From positions 1-64,000 of the IMG/VR virus record IMGVR_UViG_3300020419_000006: a stretch of DNA of 64,000 nucleotides; one strand, written 5' to 3'. Position 1 is the stretch's first letter, and every line of letters begins with the position of its first letter. The stretch comes from a virus. Shown piece after piece: positions 41,801 through 51,200 of this stretch. Below the pieces are notes generated by a model, which saw nothing but the letters and a program-made list of their open reading frames with translations, searched no databases and was not told where the DNA came from. A program made the translations under genes and the position numbers.

Positions 41801-44800
41801 TGGAAACCTTAGAGATGTTATTGACTTTAGACCAATAGTTGCAGAGTTACTAACTGGTGCTGGTTCTGTTGCTTCTCCATGGACTTTAAATGCCACTAAG
41901 TTCCTTGACTTTGATAATAGAGCATTTACTGGTAACTTAACTGGAATTCCTGGTATAGGAGATACCACTATTATTAGTCTACAGCATTACCTTGGAAGGA
42001 TTGATAAGGTCTTTATGAACAAGGATAACATTGTTCAAGTAGTTAAAGGTGCACCTGCTACTAACCCTGCACCTCCTGATGATATTGATGATGCAATGTT
42101 ATTGGCAACATTGAGATATGAACCATATGTCTTTGATGTTGAAGAAGATATAAGCATAGAAGAGACAAACTTTAAGAGATTTACATTCCGAGATATTCAA
42201 GTACTTGAAAATAGGATCAAAAATCTAGAGTACTATACTCAACTTTCATTACTTGAAGGTGAGACTGCAGGTATGGAGATCAGAGATGCTAGTGGTCTTA
42301 GCAGATATAAGAATGGTTTCATCGTAGATAATTTCGCAAGTCTTGCTACTGCTGATACCTTACACCCTGATTATAGAGTATCTACTGACTTTGAAGAGGG
42401 TCAGATGAGACCTTCTCATTACACAACTCAGGTTCCATTAACATATGGTACAAGTAGTGCAAATGTACAGCAGACTGATGATATAATTACACTTCCATAC
42501 ACAGACGCAGTTTTAATAGACCAACCATATGCATCAGCTGTGGAAAACGTTAACCCATTTAACGTCTTTACATATGTGGGTGACATTGAACTATATCCTG
42601 AAAATGATAACTGGGTAGATACTAAATCTCTCAACCCAATCAAAGGTCCTGTTGTAGAAGGTAACTTCATGACAACAGTAAGAGAATATAACGCAGACCA
42701 GAATGGTTTCTCACCTATACAGTGGAACTCATGGAAAACTACATGGACAGGTAATTCTGTAACCAAAGAAACTGGGTCATGGAGAAGAAGTGGAAAGCAT
42801 AGAAGAAGAAGAGATAGAACTATTACTACTACATCTACTACCACTACAAAGCAAACTAGAAGTGGTATAAGGTTTAGAGTTACTCCTGTGATTGAGCAAC
42901 AATCTCTAGGAAGTAGAGTTGTTTCTGTTGAGCATATTCAATTTATGCGTTCTAGGAACATTGAGTTTGTATGTCAGAAACTAAAACCAAGAACTAAGTT
43001 CTATGCATTCTTTGATGGTATTACACTCGCTAAGAAACTAATTACACCTAAGGTGATGGGATTAGTTAAGGATCCATCTACTGATGCTCAGACAAACAGT
43101 ATTCCATTCCAGATTGGTGAAACAATCCACGTTAAGAAAGGAAATGGTAAGTTCAGATTTAAAGCAAGAGTAGCATCTCCTAATGAAGGATACAATATCA
43201 ATCCATTAGACGGTACAGATATTACAACTATTTCTGATTATAAGTCTAACCTATCATTTATTAACATTGATACCAAATCCCTTGCTGATCAAGTAAAAGG
43301 AACCTACTATGGTTCTCCTAAGATCAATGACTACATTGTTGGTGAAACATCTGGTGCTATTGCTAAGATTAGCAATAAAGACCTAGTGACCGATAAGAAA
43401 GGTAAACTTAGAGGATCATTCTTTATTGACCAACCAAATGTTGATGGAAACGTCAAATTTAAGACTGGTACTAAACTATTCAGATTAAGTGACTCTGATA
43501 GTGATAGTAAGGTAGTTGGTATCTCAGACTCTAACGGTGAAGCAGAATTTACATCTTCTGGTTTATTAGAGACAACTCAAGAGACTATTATATCTGTAAG
43601 AAATGCGAAGGTGACATCCGAAGATATGAAGGATGCTAGAACTGTGACTAGTGCAAGTGTATCAACTGAGACAGAGACTAGATGGTGTGACCCACTAGCA
43701 CAAACATTCCTAGTTGAGGATTCAACCCTAGAGGGTGGTGTATTCTTAACGAAGATTGATATATTCTTCTTTACTAAAGACGAAGAGATCCCTGTTGCAT
43801 TAGATGTTAGAACTGTAGAAAATGGAAATCCAACACAAGATATTTTACCATTCTCTAAAGTAGTAAAGGATCCTGAGGATGTATTTACATCTACTGATGC
43901 TTCTAAACCTACATCATTTACCTTCAAAGCACCTGTCTTCTTACCATTCAGACAAGAACATGCAATAGTTCTTACATCTGATAGTAACCAGTATAAGGTA
44001 TTCATATCATTACTTGGTAAGGATGCTATTGATGCTGCACACTCTGGAGAGAAGATATCTGAGCAACCATATATCGGTGTGCTATTTAAGTCACAGAACG
44101 CATCTACATGGACACCATCTCAGTATGAAGACTTGATGTTCAAGATCTATAGAGCAGAGTTCACAATTCCTACTACAGCAGCAAATAGTACACTTGTACT
44201 AGAAAATGCACAGTTGGGTGAATCTAATGGTGGAGTTCTAAATCTTAGAACCAATGCACTACAGACCACATCTGGTAGTGATGAGATAAGAATATTCCAT
44301 GGTAATCATGGTCAACAGTCTGGTCTTAACTATGTTGAACTTAGTGGAGCAATCTCTGAGGTTGCAAATACTACTGTCAATGTGGGAGCTGGTTTGAGTA
44401 CTACTGCTACTTCTGTAACTGTTGCTGATGCATCTCAGTTCCACACAACTATAGGTGGTTCTGCTGTTGGTAGTTCAAATACTGGATTTATAAGGGTCGT
44501 AGGTACACAAGAGGATGGTAGTGGTGATGAGATCATTGCATACGATAGTATTGCAGGTAATGTCATTAACTTCAATTCAACTGGTAGAAAATATTCAGGA
44601 TCTTCAGGATCCTCCACTGGATTAGCACATGCTGATGGTGCAGTGGTAGAATGCTATAACCTATGCGGTATACCTCTTACATTAATCAACACAACACATA
44701 ACAGTACAACTGGTGGTGTGATTTCAATCAATAGTCCTCATAGTTACAACTTGAAGATTACTAATAAGAATGCTGGTAAGAGTATTAACTGTGGAGGTCC

Positions 44801-45560
44801 TAACCTCACAGTATCCCAGAACGTACCATGGGATGTCCTTACACCACAGATACAAAGTCAGGTAGAACCTATGACAAGCATTGTTGCTAGAGTCAAGGGT
44901 ACTAGTGGAACCTCATGTGGTCCTTTCCCAGTTGGCGAGAGTGCAGAAACATCATTTACTAAGGACAGCAACTGGCAAGACATTACTATTGCTGAGGAGA
45001 ACTACTTCCCAGACACTAAGATCATTGCTAACCAGTTGAATGAGATTAATAGAATGAGTAGTGCTAAATCATTTACTATGGAACTTAACCTCAGTACTGA
45101 GGTAACTCACCTATCTCCTGTCATTGATCTAACTCAGTGTGCTATTATTACTACTGCGAACCAGTATAATAACATCGAACCTACTTCAGGTATTGGTGGA
45201 GAGTGTGCTGCTAACTATATTACTAAGGTGGCAAGACTAGAGAAGAGTGCTAGTGGTATCAAGGTCATGCTTGCTGCTAATACATTCAATCAATCCAAGA
45301 TCGTAGTGATGTACAAGTTGGTTCCAGTTGGTTTTGCAGGTAACCTTGATGATCTAGAATTCACATTCTTTAACAGCACAGGTAGACCAGATAGCGGTGA
45401 GTTAGTTCCTCAGAACGACTTAACCACATTTACTGACTATGAGTTCACTGTTGAGGACACTGATGACTTCGATGCATTCCAGATCAAAATCAGTCTGCTC
45501 AGTTGGAGGCAACCATACATACCTAGAGTAAAAGACTTTAGAGCGATAGCGTTGGCATAA
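38874..45560 (+). CDS. DUF4815 large virion structural protein
   Basis: 2228 residues, start directly at the gp8 stop. The N-terminal NIAPYYDDFDQSKGF followed by VLFKPGYPVQARELTTLQ is the DUF4815 signature common in cyanophage baseplate or fibre proteins placed after gp8, where T4 has gp9/gp10. Later landmarks are a strongly basic patch near residue 1305 (SGKHRRRRDR) followed by a T-rich stretch, then SRNIEFVCQKLKPRTKFYAF and WCDPLAQTFLVEDS. The long C-terminal part is beta-rich. It probably links the fibres to the baseplate. The exact correspondence to T4 gp9 or gp10 is not settled by sequence. Confidence 0.85.
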   Translation: MAQNTNLNIAPYYDDFDQSKGFLKVLFKPGYPVQARELTTLQSVLQNQIDTFGTGVYKEGSMVVPGGITLNNDVACVIIQNTYLNLDVELYRTALDGLVIKGSTSGVRARILFSISATTSTKNNITFYVNYLQKATDNTTSYFSDGETFTCETDFTYASTTIAAGTPIAQLLNSNSNSRGSTASVGSGTYYVRGYFVPVNEQTLILDQYGTSPSYKVGLKVEERIITADEDATLYDNAIGSTNFSAPGADRFKINLSLVKKAVTDPNAADFIELLRTDTGKIQKKVERSTLGFINDVLATRTKEESGNYYVKKFTIDARENLDDGFNNGVFASGSTTSDGNTPSESNIAVQLSGGSAYISGYRTERLSTSYKDVEKPRTFDTVVNQSLTSDFGNYVFMTNQHQAPTIYETIELRDTVTTTPGSPAGTVIGLARSLNFYHESGAYNNQETVYRTYLSDTQLFTKITLTGSGTWTNGRKVYGATSGATGFCRSGSGTTGYLYQTNGTFVAGEDLKVNNAGGAAHGTIAAGGVRAYNFSDVKSYAFSSGGGTADAVMDVRVALPGSGPIISGQSGSGTSQTATITATLSNFNTQLKVGDLVEFSNNGIAHKCSVTAVTSGSVFTVQKAEAGAGNMANGAINGSVVRSRPEIKEATKKKLLTPLGFEALKNTNNNNSQNPAGYYRMSVTGVSVSGGAATVDVGSGLLIKNADSGDDFVVSVTSGTGDGDILKEGDFTTGNPSVNTQSVALGGLCGGGSGTIDVTVTVYSSNRSAKAKTTERMKILKIDKTTVSGSPNGLTTATTGNGYRVDDDRIALGTGDVFKVKAVYESVNQSDPQLPQFTYTNLLGTLSVDEVITGDTSGSRARIISTTSNIVYFIPVEDDVFTDGETITAPNATLKITTGGLVKGATDITDSFDLDDGQRDQYYDYSTLTRKAGYSAPTHRIYVIVDRFLTTAGVNPYTVDSYSTSEYKIIPEFDTGNLRDVIDFRPIVAELLTGAGSVASPWTLNATKFLDFDNRAFTGNLTGIPGIGDTTIISLQHYLGRIDKVFMNKDNIVQVVKGAPATNPAPPDDIDDAMLLATLRYEPYVFDVEEDISIEETNFKRFTFRDIQVLENRIKNLEYYTQLSLLEGETAGMEIRDASGLSRYKNGFIVDNFASLATADTLHPDYRVSTDFEEGQMRPSHYTTQVPLTYGTSSANVQQTDDIITLPYTDAVLIDQPYASAVENVNPFNVFTYVGDIELYPENDNWVDTKSLNPIKGPVVEGNFMTTVREYNADQNGFSPIQWNSWKTTWTGNSVTKETGSWRRSGKHRRRRDRTITTTSTTTTKQTRSGIRFRVTPVIEQQSLGSRVVSVEHIQFMRSRNIEFVCQKLKPRTKFYAFFDGITLAKKLITPKVMGLVKDPSTDAQTNSIPFQIGETIHVKKGNGKFRFKARVASPNEGYNINPLDGTDITTISDYKSNLSFINIDTKSLADQVKGTYYGSPKINDYIVGETSGAIAKISNKDLVTDKKGKLRGSFFIDQPNVDGNVKFKTGTKLFRLSDSDSDSKVVGISDSNGEAEFTSSGLLETTQETIISVRNAKVTSEDMKDARTVTSASVSTETETRWCDPLAQTFLVEDSTLEGGVFLTKIDIFFFTKDEEIPVALDVRTVENGNPTQDILPFSKVVKDPEDVFTSTDASKPTSFTFKAPVFLPFRQEHAIVLTSDSNQYKVFISLLGKDAIDAAHSGEKISEQPYIGVLFKSQNASTWTPSQYEDLMFKIYRAEFTIPTTAANSTLVLENAQLGESNGGVLNLRTNALQTTSGSDEIRIFHGNHGQQSGLNYVELSGAISEVANTTVNVGAGLSTTATSVTVADASQFHTTIGGSAVGSSNTGFIRVVGTQEDGSGDEIIAYDSIAGNVINFNSTGRKYSGSSGSSTGLAHADGAVVECYNLCGIPLTLINTTHNSTTGGVISINSPHSYNLKITNKNAGKSINCGGPNLTVSQNVPWDVLTPQIQSQVEPMTSIVARVKGTSGTSCGPFPVGESAETSFTKDSNWQDITIAEENYFPDTKIIANQLNEINRMSSAKSFTMELNLSTEVTHLSPVIDLTQCAIITTANQYNNIEPTSGIGGECAANYITKVARLEKSASGIKVMLAANTFNQSKIVVMYKLVPVGFAGNLDDLEFTFFNSTGRPDSGELVPQNDLTTFTDYEFTVEDTDDFDAFQIKISLLSWRQPYIPRVKDFRAIALA

Positions 45561-45784
45561 TGGACAAAGATATAATTGAACTGATCCCTGTCGAAGGACA
45601 TAACCAACTTGGTAGGGATCCAAATTCTAATGCAATTGTGAATACTGACTTAACTGCGTACGAGTCTTATAAGAAAGCACGTGCAGAAGCTAAGCGAAAA
45701 GCAACAGAAATGGAGGATTTGAAGGGTGAAGTTGCCGAATTGAAGAGTCTTGTGAAGAGGTTGATTGAGAAAGAAGATAAATAA
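45560..45784 (+). CDS. Small coiled-coil structural protein
   Basis: 74 residues, coupled by TAATG to the giant upstream. N-terminal MDKDIIELIPVEGHNQLGRD, then a long charged helix (YKKARAEAKRKATEMEDLKG, KSLVKRLIEKEDK). The form with a short conserved head and a coiled coil suggests an oligomeric virion component or chaperone. Similar small proteins follow this position in related phages, as I recall. Confidence 0.65.
   Translation: MDKDIIELIPVEGHNQLGRDPNSNAIVNTDLTAYESYKKARAEAKRKATEMEDLKGEVAELKSLVKRLIEKEDK
45776..45783 (+). promoter_or_regulatory. Late promoter box
   Basis: GATAAATA overlapping the stop codon of the coiled-coil gene, 31 bases before the ATG at 45815. A further CTAAATA lies at 45792-45798. 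Confidence 0.55.
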
Positions 45785-45814
45785 AGTTAAGCTAAATAAT
45801 ATAGTTGTAAAAGA

Positions 45815-46153
45815 ATGGCTAGTGCTGTATCCAATTTACTGATATATCAGGGTTCTGACTTCATCATCGACTTCACTATTGAAAACGATAATGGGACAGT
45901 ATTCAATTTGACTGGATATACAGTAGCATGTAAAATCAAAAAGCATTACACAAGTAGTACGTCCACTACTGTAACTGCTGCAGTTCTTTCACCTGCAACC
46001 AGTGGGCAGATTCAATTATCTCTCACAAACGGACAAACGGCCGCAATGAAGTCAGGTCGTTATGTATATGATGTCGTTATCACAGCAACGTCTGGTGTAA
46101 AATCCAGAGTGCTGGAAGGTTCTGTCAGCGTACTTGAGGGGGTAACTATCTAA
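45815..46153 (+). CDS. Small Ig-like/BppU-like structural protein
   Basis: 112 residues. Pattern: LLIYQGSDFIIDFTIENDNG, NLTGYTVACKIKKHYTSS, then LTNGQTAAMKSGRYVYDVVI and a final V-L-E-G-x-V-x-V strand. This succession of strands with a YVYDVVIT element matches the BppU-type N-terminal beta sandwich of baseplate and fibre proteins. It likely sits in the fibre attachment region. The stop overlaps the next ATG. Confidence 0.7.
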   Translation: MASAVSNLLIYQGSDFIIDFTIENDNGTVFNLTGYTVACKIKKHYTSSTSTTVTAAVLSPATSGQIQLSLTNGQTAAMKSGRYVYDVVITATSGVKSRVLEGSVSVLEGVTI

Positions 46154-46374
46154 TGGCAAGACTAAGATTTGGAGATCAATCAGTTCCAAGAGTAACACGA
46201 GTCGCCACAGGTGGTGGTGGAGGTACTATTGGAGGAATGTCTGATGTAGATCTTACAGACGTATCTCAAGGAGGACTAGCCGACGGTTCAGTGCTAGTGT
46301 ATTCTGCTGCAGACACAAAATTTGTTCCAACGAACGTATTAAACAACATCACTATCAATGGGGGTAGCTTCTGA
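46153..46374 (+). CDS. Small glycine-rich structural protein
   Basis: 73 residues (MARLRFGDQSVPRVTRVATG), a basic start, five glycines, then DVDLTDVSQGGLADGSVLVY and a C-terminal ITINGGSF. The D-x-D-L-T-D-V/D-G-x-V-L-V-Y element is a common fibre shaft motif. Its C-terminus is similar to that of the next gene (TIDGGTF). Coupled on both sides. Confidence 0.65.
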   Translation: MARLRFGDQSVPRVTRVATGGGGGTIGGMSDVDLTDVSQGGLADGSVLVYSAADTKFVPTNVLNNITINGGSF

Positions 46375-48059
46375 TGGCTTCAAATATACTCATAAAAAGG
46401 AGTACTGGTTCAACCGCACCAGGCAGTATTACTTACGGTGAATTAGCCGTAACAACAGGTGCTAATGGTACCCAAGCAAACGCAGGTGACCGTGTATTTG
46501 TCGGAGACAATAACGGTGCTGCTCAGGTTGTGGGTGGTAGATACTTCACAGATCTACTAGATCATGTCCATGGAACTATTACCGCAAGTTCTGCTGTACT
46601 TCTAGACAGCAACTTAAAAGTTGATAACTGGAATGTTGATGACATTAACCTAAATGCTAACGTCATTACTACTTCCACAACTGACTCTGACCTTGTTTTC
46701 CGTGCAAATGGCACAGGTAAACTGGTAATTGAAGATGGTCAGGAACTAGAATTTGGAACTACAGGTGATGTAGAATTTGTATTTAACGACTCTGATGCTG
46801 TTGTAGACATCAAGCGTGTAGCAGGTACCCCCGACTTGCGTATCGCTGATGACATGAAGCTTCACTTCGGTAATACAAAGGATGCTTCCATATACTATGA
46901 TGAGACAACTTCTGACAAAATCCAAGTAGAGGGTGCAGATTGGAACTATGCTGTCGGTGTTACTGCAAGTTATGCAGATACAACTGATGCTTCCAACGTA
47001 GCAACTGCATCTGTAACCTTTGCTGGTGGTATTGGTATTTCAGCAACCACATGGACTAAAGACCTTAAGGTTGATGACAACACAACTCTTGGTACTGCTA
47101 ATACAGACATATTGACTGTTAATGCAACAACTACCTTTCAGAATGGTGTAACCTTTAATGGTCAAACAAATATCTCTGGTAGCACACAGCAGACTGGTGA
47201 TATTCAGATTGATAACCTTAAGTTAGATGGTAACACACTATCTACTATTAATAGTATACAAGAATTGATTATTGACCCATTTCCTGCAGGTGGAGACGCT
47301 GATGGATTGGTCATAATTAAAGGTGACCTTCAAATTGATGGTACAACAACGACTGTTAACAGTGCTTCAATGTCTGTTAATGATCCTACCATTGAGTTGG
47401 CTGATCCTACTACACCTGTCACAGTTAAAACTCTTGCTACCTTTGCAGGTAACGCAACAGTTGATGTTATACTTGACACTGTAGAGCAATTACAAGTAGG
47501 TAATTCAATTACTGGTACTGGTATTCCTGGTGGAACTACAATCTCTGCTATCAATACAGGTACAAAAACTATTACACTTAGTGCAGCAATTACTGCTGAC
47601 CAAGTTGTAGGTGCTACCCTAGTATCAGTTAGGGGTGCTGATGATGCAATGGATCGTGGTGTTAAAATCCACTACAATGCTTCTGGAACTAATAAGTTTG
47701 GTTTCTTTGGTTATGACCGTACAGGTGGTAACGATGGAGCAGGTGCATGGACATTCATTGAAGATGCAACTGACACTGGAACAGTTTTCGGTGTAACTGG
47801 AAACCGTGGTACAGTTGTATTGGGTGATCTTGAATTAGATACCGACCTCGCAGTTCAATACGGTGGTTCTGGTGCTAGTTCATTTAATACAAATGGTATC
47901 ATCTATGGTAATGGCACAGGTGCCTTACAAGTAACTGAGGCTGCTAATATGGCATCTCCTGGTACTACACCTGACATGGCCGAATCTTATCAAATTTTAA
48001 CCGTAACCTCTGGTGGTGTTCCCGTATGGACGAACACGATCGACGGGGGTACCTTTTAG
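46374..48059 (+). CDS. Fibre-like virion protein
   Basis: 561 residues. The N-terminal NILIKRSTGSTAPGSITYGE followed by LAV is the I-x-I/L-K-R-S-T...P...G-E-x-A-V motif of phage fibre proteins, also present at the start of the gene at 48213. The rest is beta-type shaft sequence, with D-x-T-T-x-V-N-S-A-x-M-S-V-N-D-P near residue 325, AVQYGGSGASSFNTNGI and a C-terminal TIDGGTF. It probably forms a trimeric fibre segment. The ATG overlaps the upstream stop (TGATG). Confidence 0.75.
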   Translation: MASNILIKRSTGSTAPGSITYGELAVTTGANGTQANAGDRVFVGDNNGAAQVVGGRYFTDLLDHVHGTITASSAVLLDSNLKVDNWNVDDINLNANVITTSTTDSDLVFRANGTGKLVIEDGQELEFGTTGDVEFVFNDSDAVVDIKRVAGTPDLRIADDMKLHFGNTKDASIYYDETTSDKIQVEGADWNYAVGVTASYADTTDASNVATASVTFAGGIGISATTWTKDLKVDDNTTLGTANTDILTVNATTTFQNGVTFNGQTNISGSTQQTGDIQIDNLKLDGNTLSTINSIQELIIDPFPAGGDADGLVIIKGDLQIDGTTTTVNSASMSVNDPTIELADPTTPVTVKTLATFAGNATVDVILDTVEQLQVGNSITGTGIPGGTTISAINTGTKTITLSAAITADQVVGATLVSVRGADDAMDRGVKIHYNASGTNKFGFFGYDRTGGNDGAGAWTFIEDATDTGTVFGVTGNRGTVVLGDLELDTDLAVQYGGSGASSFNTNGIIYGNGTGALQVTEAANMASPGTTPDMAESYQILTVTSGGVPVWTNTIDGGTF

Positions 48060-48070
48060 ATTAAATTAAA

Positions 48071-48274
48071 ATGAACGCACAAATTGTTATTTCTAGATTA
48101 CAAAGAAAAGTATCTGAATTGACCCTTATTAACGTGATGCTGGAAGCACAGATTGAAGACCTGCAAACCCAGTTAAATAGTATAAACGAACAACCTAGTG
48201 ATGCTCAAGTAGATGGCAACGAGAATCAAACTCAAGAGATCGACAACAGCGACGACAGTCCCGACGACTTCTAA
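48071..48274 (+). CDS. Small coiled-coil protein with dual-coded tail
   Basis: 67 residues. Residues 8-40 are heptad-like (ISRLQRKVSELTLINVMLEA, QIEDLQTQLNS); the rest is acidic and disordered (TQEIDNSDDSPDDF). The last 62 bases overlap, in another frame, the start of the giant fibre gene at 48213. Both N- and C-terminal parts look protein-like, so the overlap seems real. It could be a fibre chaperone or a trimerisation piece. Confidence 0.6.
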   Translation: MNAQIVISRLQRKVSELTLINVMLEAQIEDLQTQLNSINEQPSDAQVDGNENQTQEIDNSDDSPDDF

Positions 48275-51200
48275 TTTAGAAGACGGTGAAGTCGCGGTTA
48301 ATATAGCCGATCAAAAATTATACGCCAGAAATGGTGCAGCGATAGTCGAAATTGCGAACCAGAAACCGAATGTCGGTGAGGTGACTACTGCTATGTTGGC
48401 AACGGACATTACGAACGGTGCTGGTAACACATGGTTCGTTAACAAGTCTGGTTCTGACGTTACTACATTATCAAACTCTGGTGCGAATGGTAAGCATTCA
48501 GATTCTTCGTTCCTTACAATCGCTAAAGCACTTACTGTAGCACAGTCTGGAGACACTATATTAGTGGGTGTTGGAGAGTTCCAAGAAGTATTTCCCCTAG
48601 CAATTCCTGATGGTGTAACTCTACGTGGTACTAATCTACGTTCAACTCAAATAACTCCTACATCTGGAACTAAAACTAATAACGCAATGACGTTATCAGG
48701 AGATTGCCACGTCTCTGATATTACAATTAAAGGTTTTGAATACGCTAGTGGTGCCGATACAGGATATGCATTCGTTCTAGTATCAACAGTTAATTCAGAA
48801 AAAAGTCCATATATTGAAAGAGTAACAGTAGCAACTAAAGGTAGTGTAACTTCTGCATCAGATCCCTATGGATTTAACCAAGGAGATGCAGGACGTGGTG
48901 CTAAATTAGATGGTGCATTAATAAATTCTGCTTCACAGCATGCTGCAGTGCTCTTTAACGAGTGTACTTTCATCACACCTAACCAAGTTGGTCTTTTACT
49001 GACTAATGGTATTCGTTGTGAGTGGTTAAATTGCTTTAACTATTTTGCATCTATTGGTATACAAGGTATCCAAGGTGCTACAGGTAAGTATGGAGCAGGT
49101 CAAACAAGATTAAAACTAGGTGGTACAAGTGGTACTTTCTCTGCTGCTGAGGTAATATATCAGTTAGAGGATGGTTTCCAGTCAGGTACATATACTAGAT
49201 CAGGAACTACTGTCACTCTAACAAGAACTGGACACGGTTTAGTCACTAACGACTACATCTATGCAGACTTTATCAGTGGTGGTGCTACAGATAACTTCTA
49301 TCAAGTTACTAAAGTAGACAATAACGTTGTTACATTTAGTGATAGTGCATCTGGAACTATAGCAGCTGGTAACGTAACTTATAAGAAAGCAGTTGGTCGT
49401 GGTGTTATTGCTTCTAATGATGGTACTTACCTCTATGTTAATGGTAAGGGAAGTGGGATATTCACAACTGCACTCAAACCAGTAAAGGTATTAAGTAGAT
49501 TTGGTGACACCCAAATTGACACTGCACAAAAGAAATTTGGTTCAGGTTCACTACTACTTGACGGTACGCAAGATAATTTAAAAGTTCCTGACGATACAGA
49601 CTTCGGATTTGGTACTGCAAACTTCTGTCTAGAGGCATTCATACGTCCAGCTAGTGTTACTGGCATACAGCATATATTTGACCTCAGAAACGCTTCTGCT
49701 ACAGACACAGCAGGTAAACTTTACTTAAATGGTACTGCACTACATTACGGTGTAGGTAACGCATCTACTCGTACTGGTGGTACTCTATCTACAGGTACAT
49801 GGTATCATGTTGCTGTTGCAAGAAATGCTGGAACTACTAAGTTATTCTTAGATGGTGTAGAATTAGCAACTGGTGCTGATACAAATGACTATGGAACTAC
49901 AAAACCTGTTGTCATAGGTTCAGACTATCAGGCATCTCCAGCTGAAGCATTTAATGGACATATTGATGAGGTAAGAATTAGTAAGGGTGCTGCTAGATTT
50001 ACTGGTGCATTTACTCCCACTACAGGTGCATACGTTTCAGATAATAATACTGTACTACTATTACATGCTAATGGTGACGATGCTTCAACAACATTCACTG
50101 ATGAATCTGGTGGAACATCTGATATTAGATCAAATGGTGGAGACAGTGCTACTCAGGTAACAACTGCTGACTACTCTGCATTTGGTGCTGAGTTGCGTTC
50201 AGTTGCTTCTGCATGTGTATATGGTAGTAAAGGTGTACAGGCAGATGGATCTGGTGTAAAACTCTTATTGACTGCACATAACTTTGCTTATGTTGGTGCT
50301 AATGCTGACTATACCAATGACCCCTCACTTGCTATTCAGGCAAACGAAGTAGAAGAACTGAATAGTGGTAAAGTATTATACTCATCAACTGACCAAGACG
50401 GTGACTTCCGTGTTGGTGATGCTTTCACAGTTGATCAAGCAACTGGTAACGTTCAGTTCCAAGCAACATCTACCGCCCAGTCTGCTGCCAACATCACCTT
50501 GAGTGATGGAACTGGTACTACTAACATCTATCCTGCATACGTTGAAACAGGTAACTTACGATTAGCAGGTAATAGTCTTACATCTACGTCAGGTAAGATC
50601 ATCCTCGACCCTGCAGGTGACGAAGATATTCAGCTAAATGGTCAGGTTATTGCTCCAGAAAATATCTACTTTGCTTCAAATAGACTAGCATCTTTCCTAG
50701 GTACTGGTAACTCTTCTGTTGCGTTCACAGTTGGTACTTATGCACAAGCAGGTTTCTCCTCTTTTGGTATCTTCTCGAATAAGAACTTTGGTGTTAACAA
50801 GAAATCTCTTAACGAAACCACTGGTGTTACAATCACCAACGAAGGTTCAGGTTATACACCAGGTGCATATAGTGCTGCAACCTTATCAAACCCAGATCTA
50901 GTTGCTACAGCAACTGCAACCCTTGCAACTGATGGTTTAATTGGTACTATTACCATCACTAATGCAGGTTCTTTATATACTACATCTCCTACTGTAACCG
51001 CATCCCCTACACCATCATCAGGTATCACAACCTTCCTAACTTCTCTAGAGAGTGGTGGTAAGGTAGCAATCATTGCTGTACCAGGTGGATCAGGTGGATC
51101 AGGATACACATCACCTACAGGAATATTTACTGCACCTCCTAACAGAGAATTTGATGCTAATACTTCTATTGCTAACAACGCTATAACATTTACTAATACA

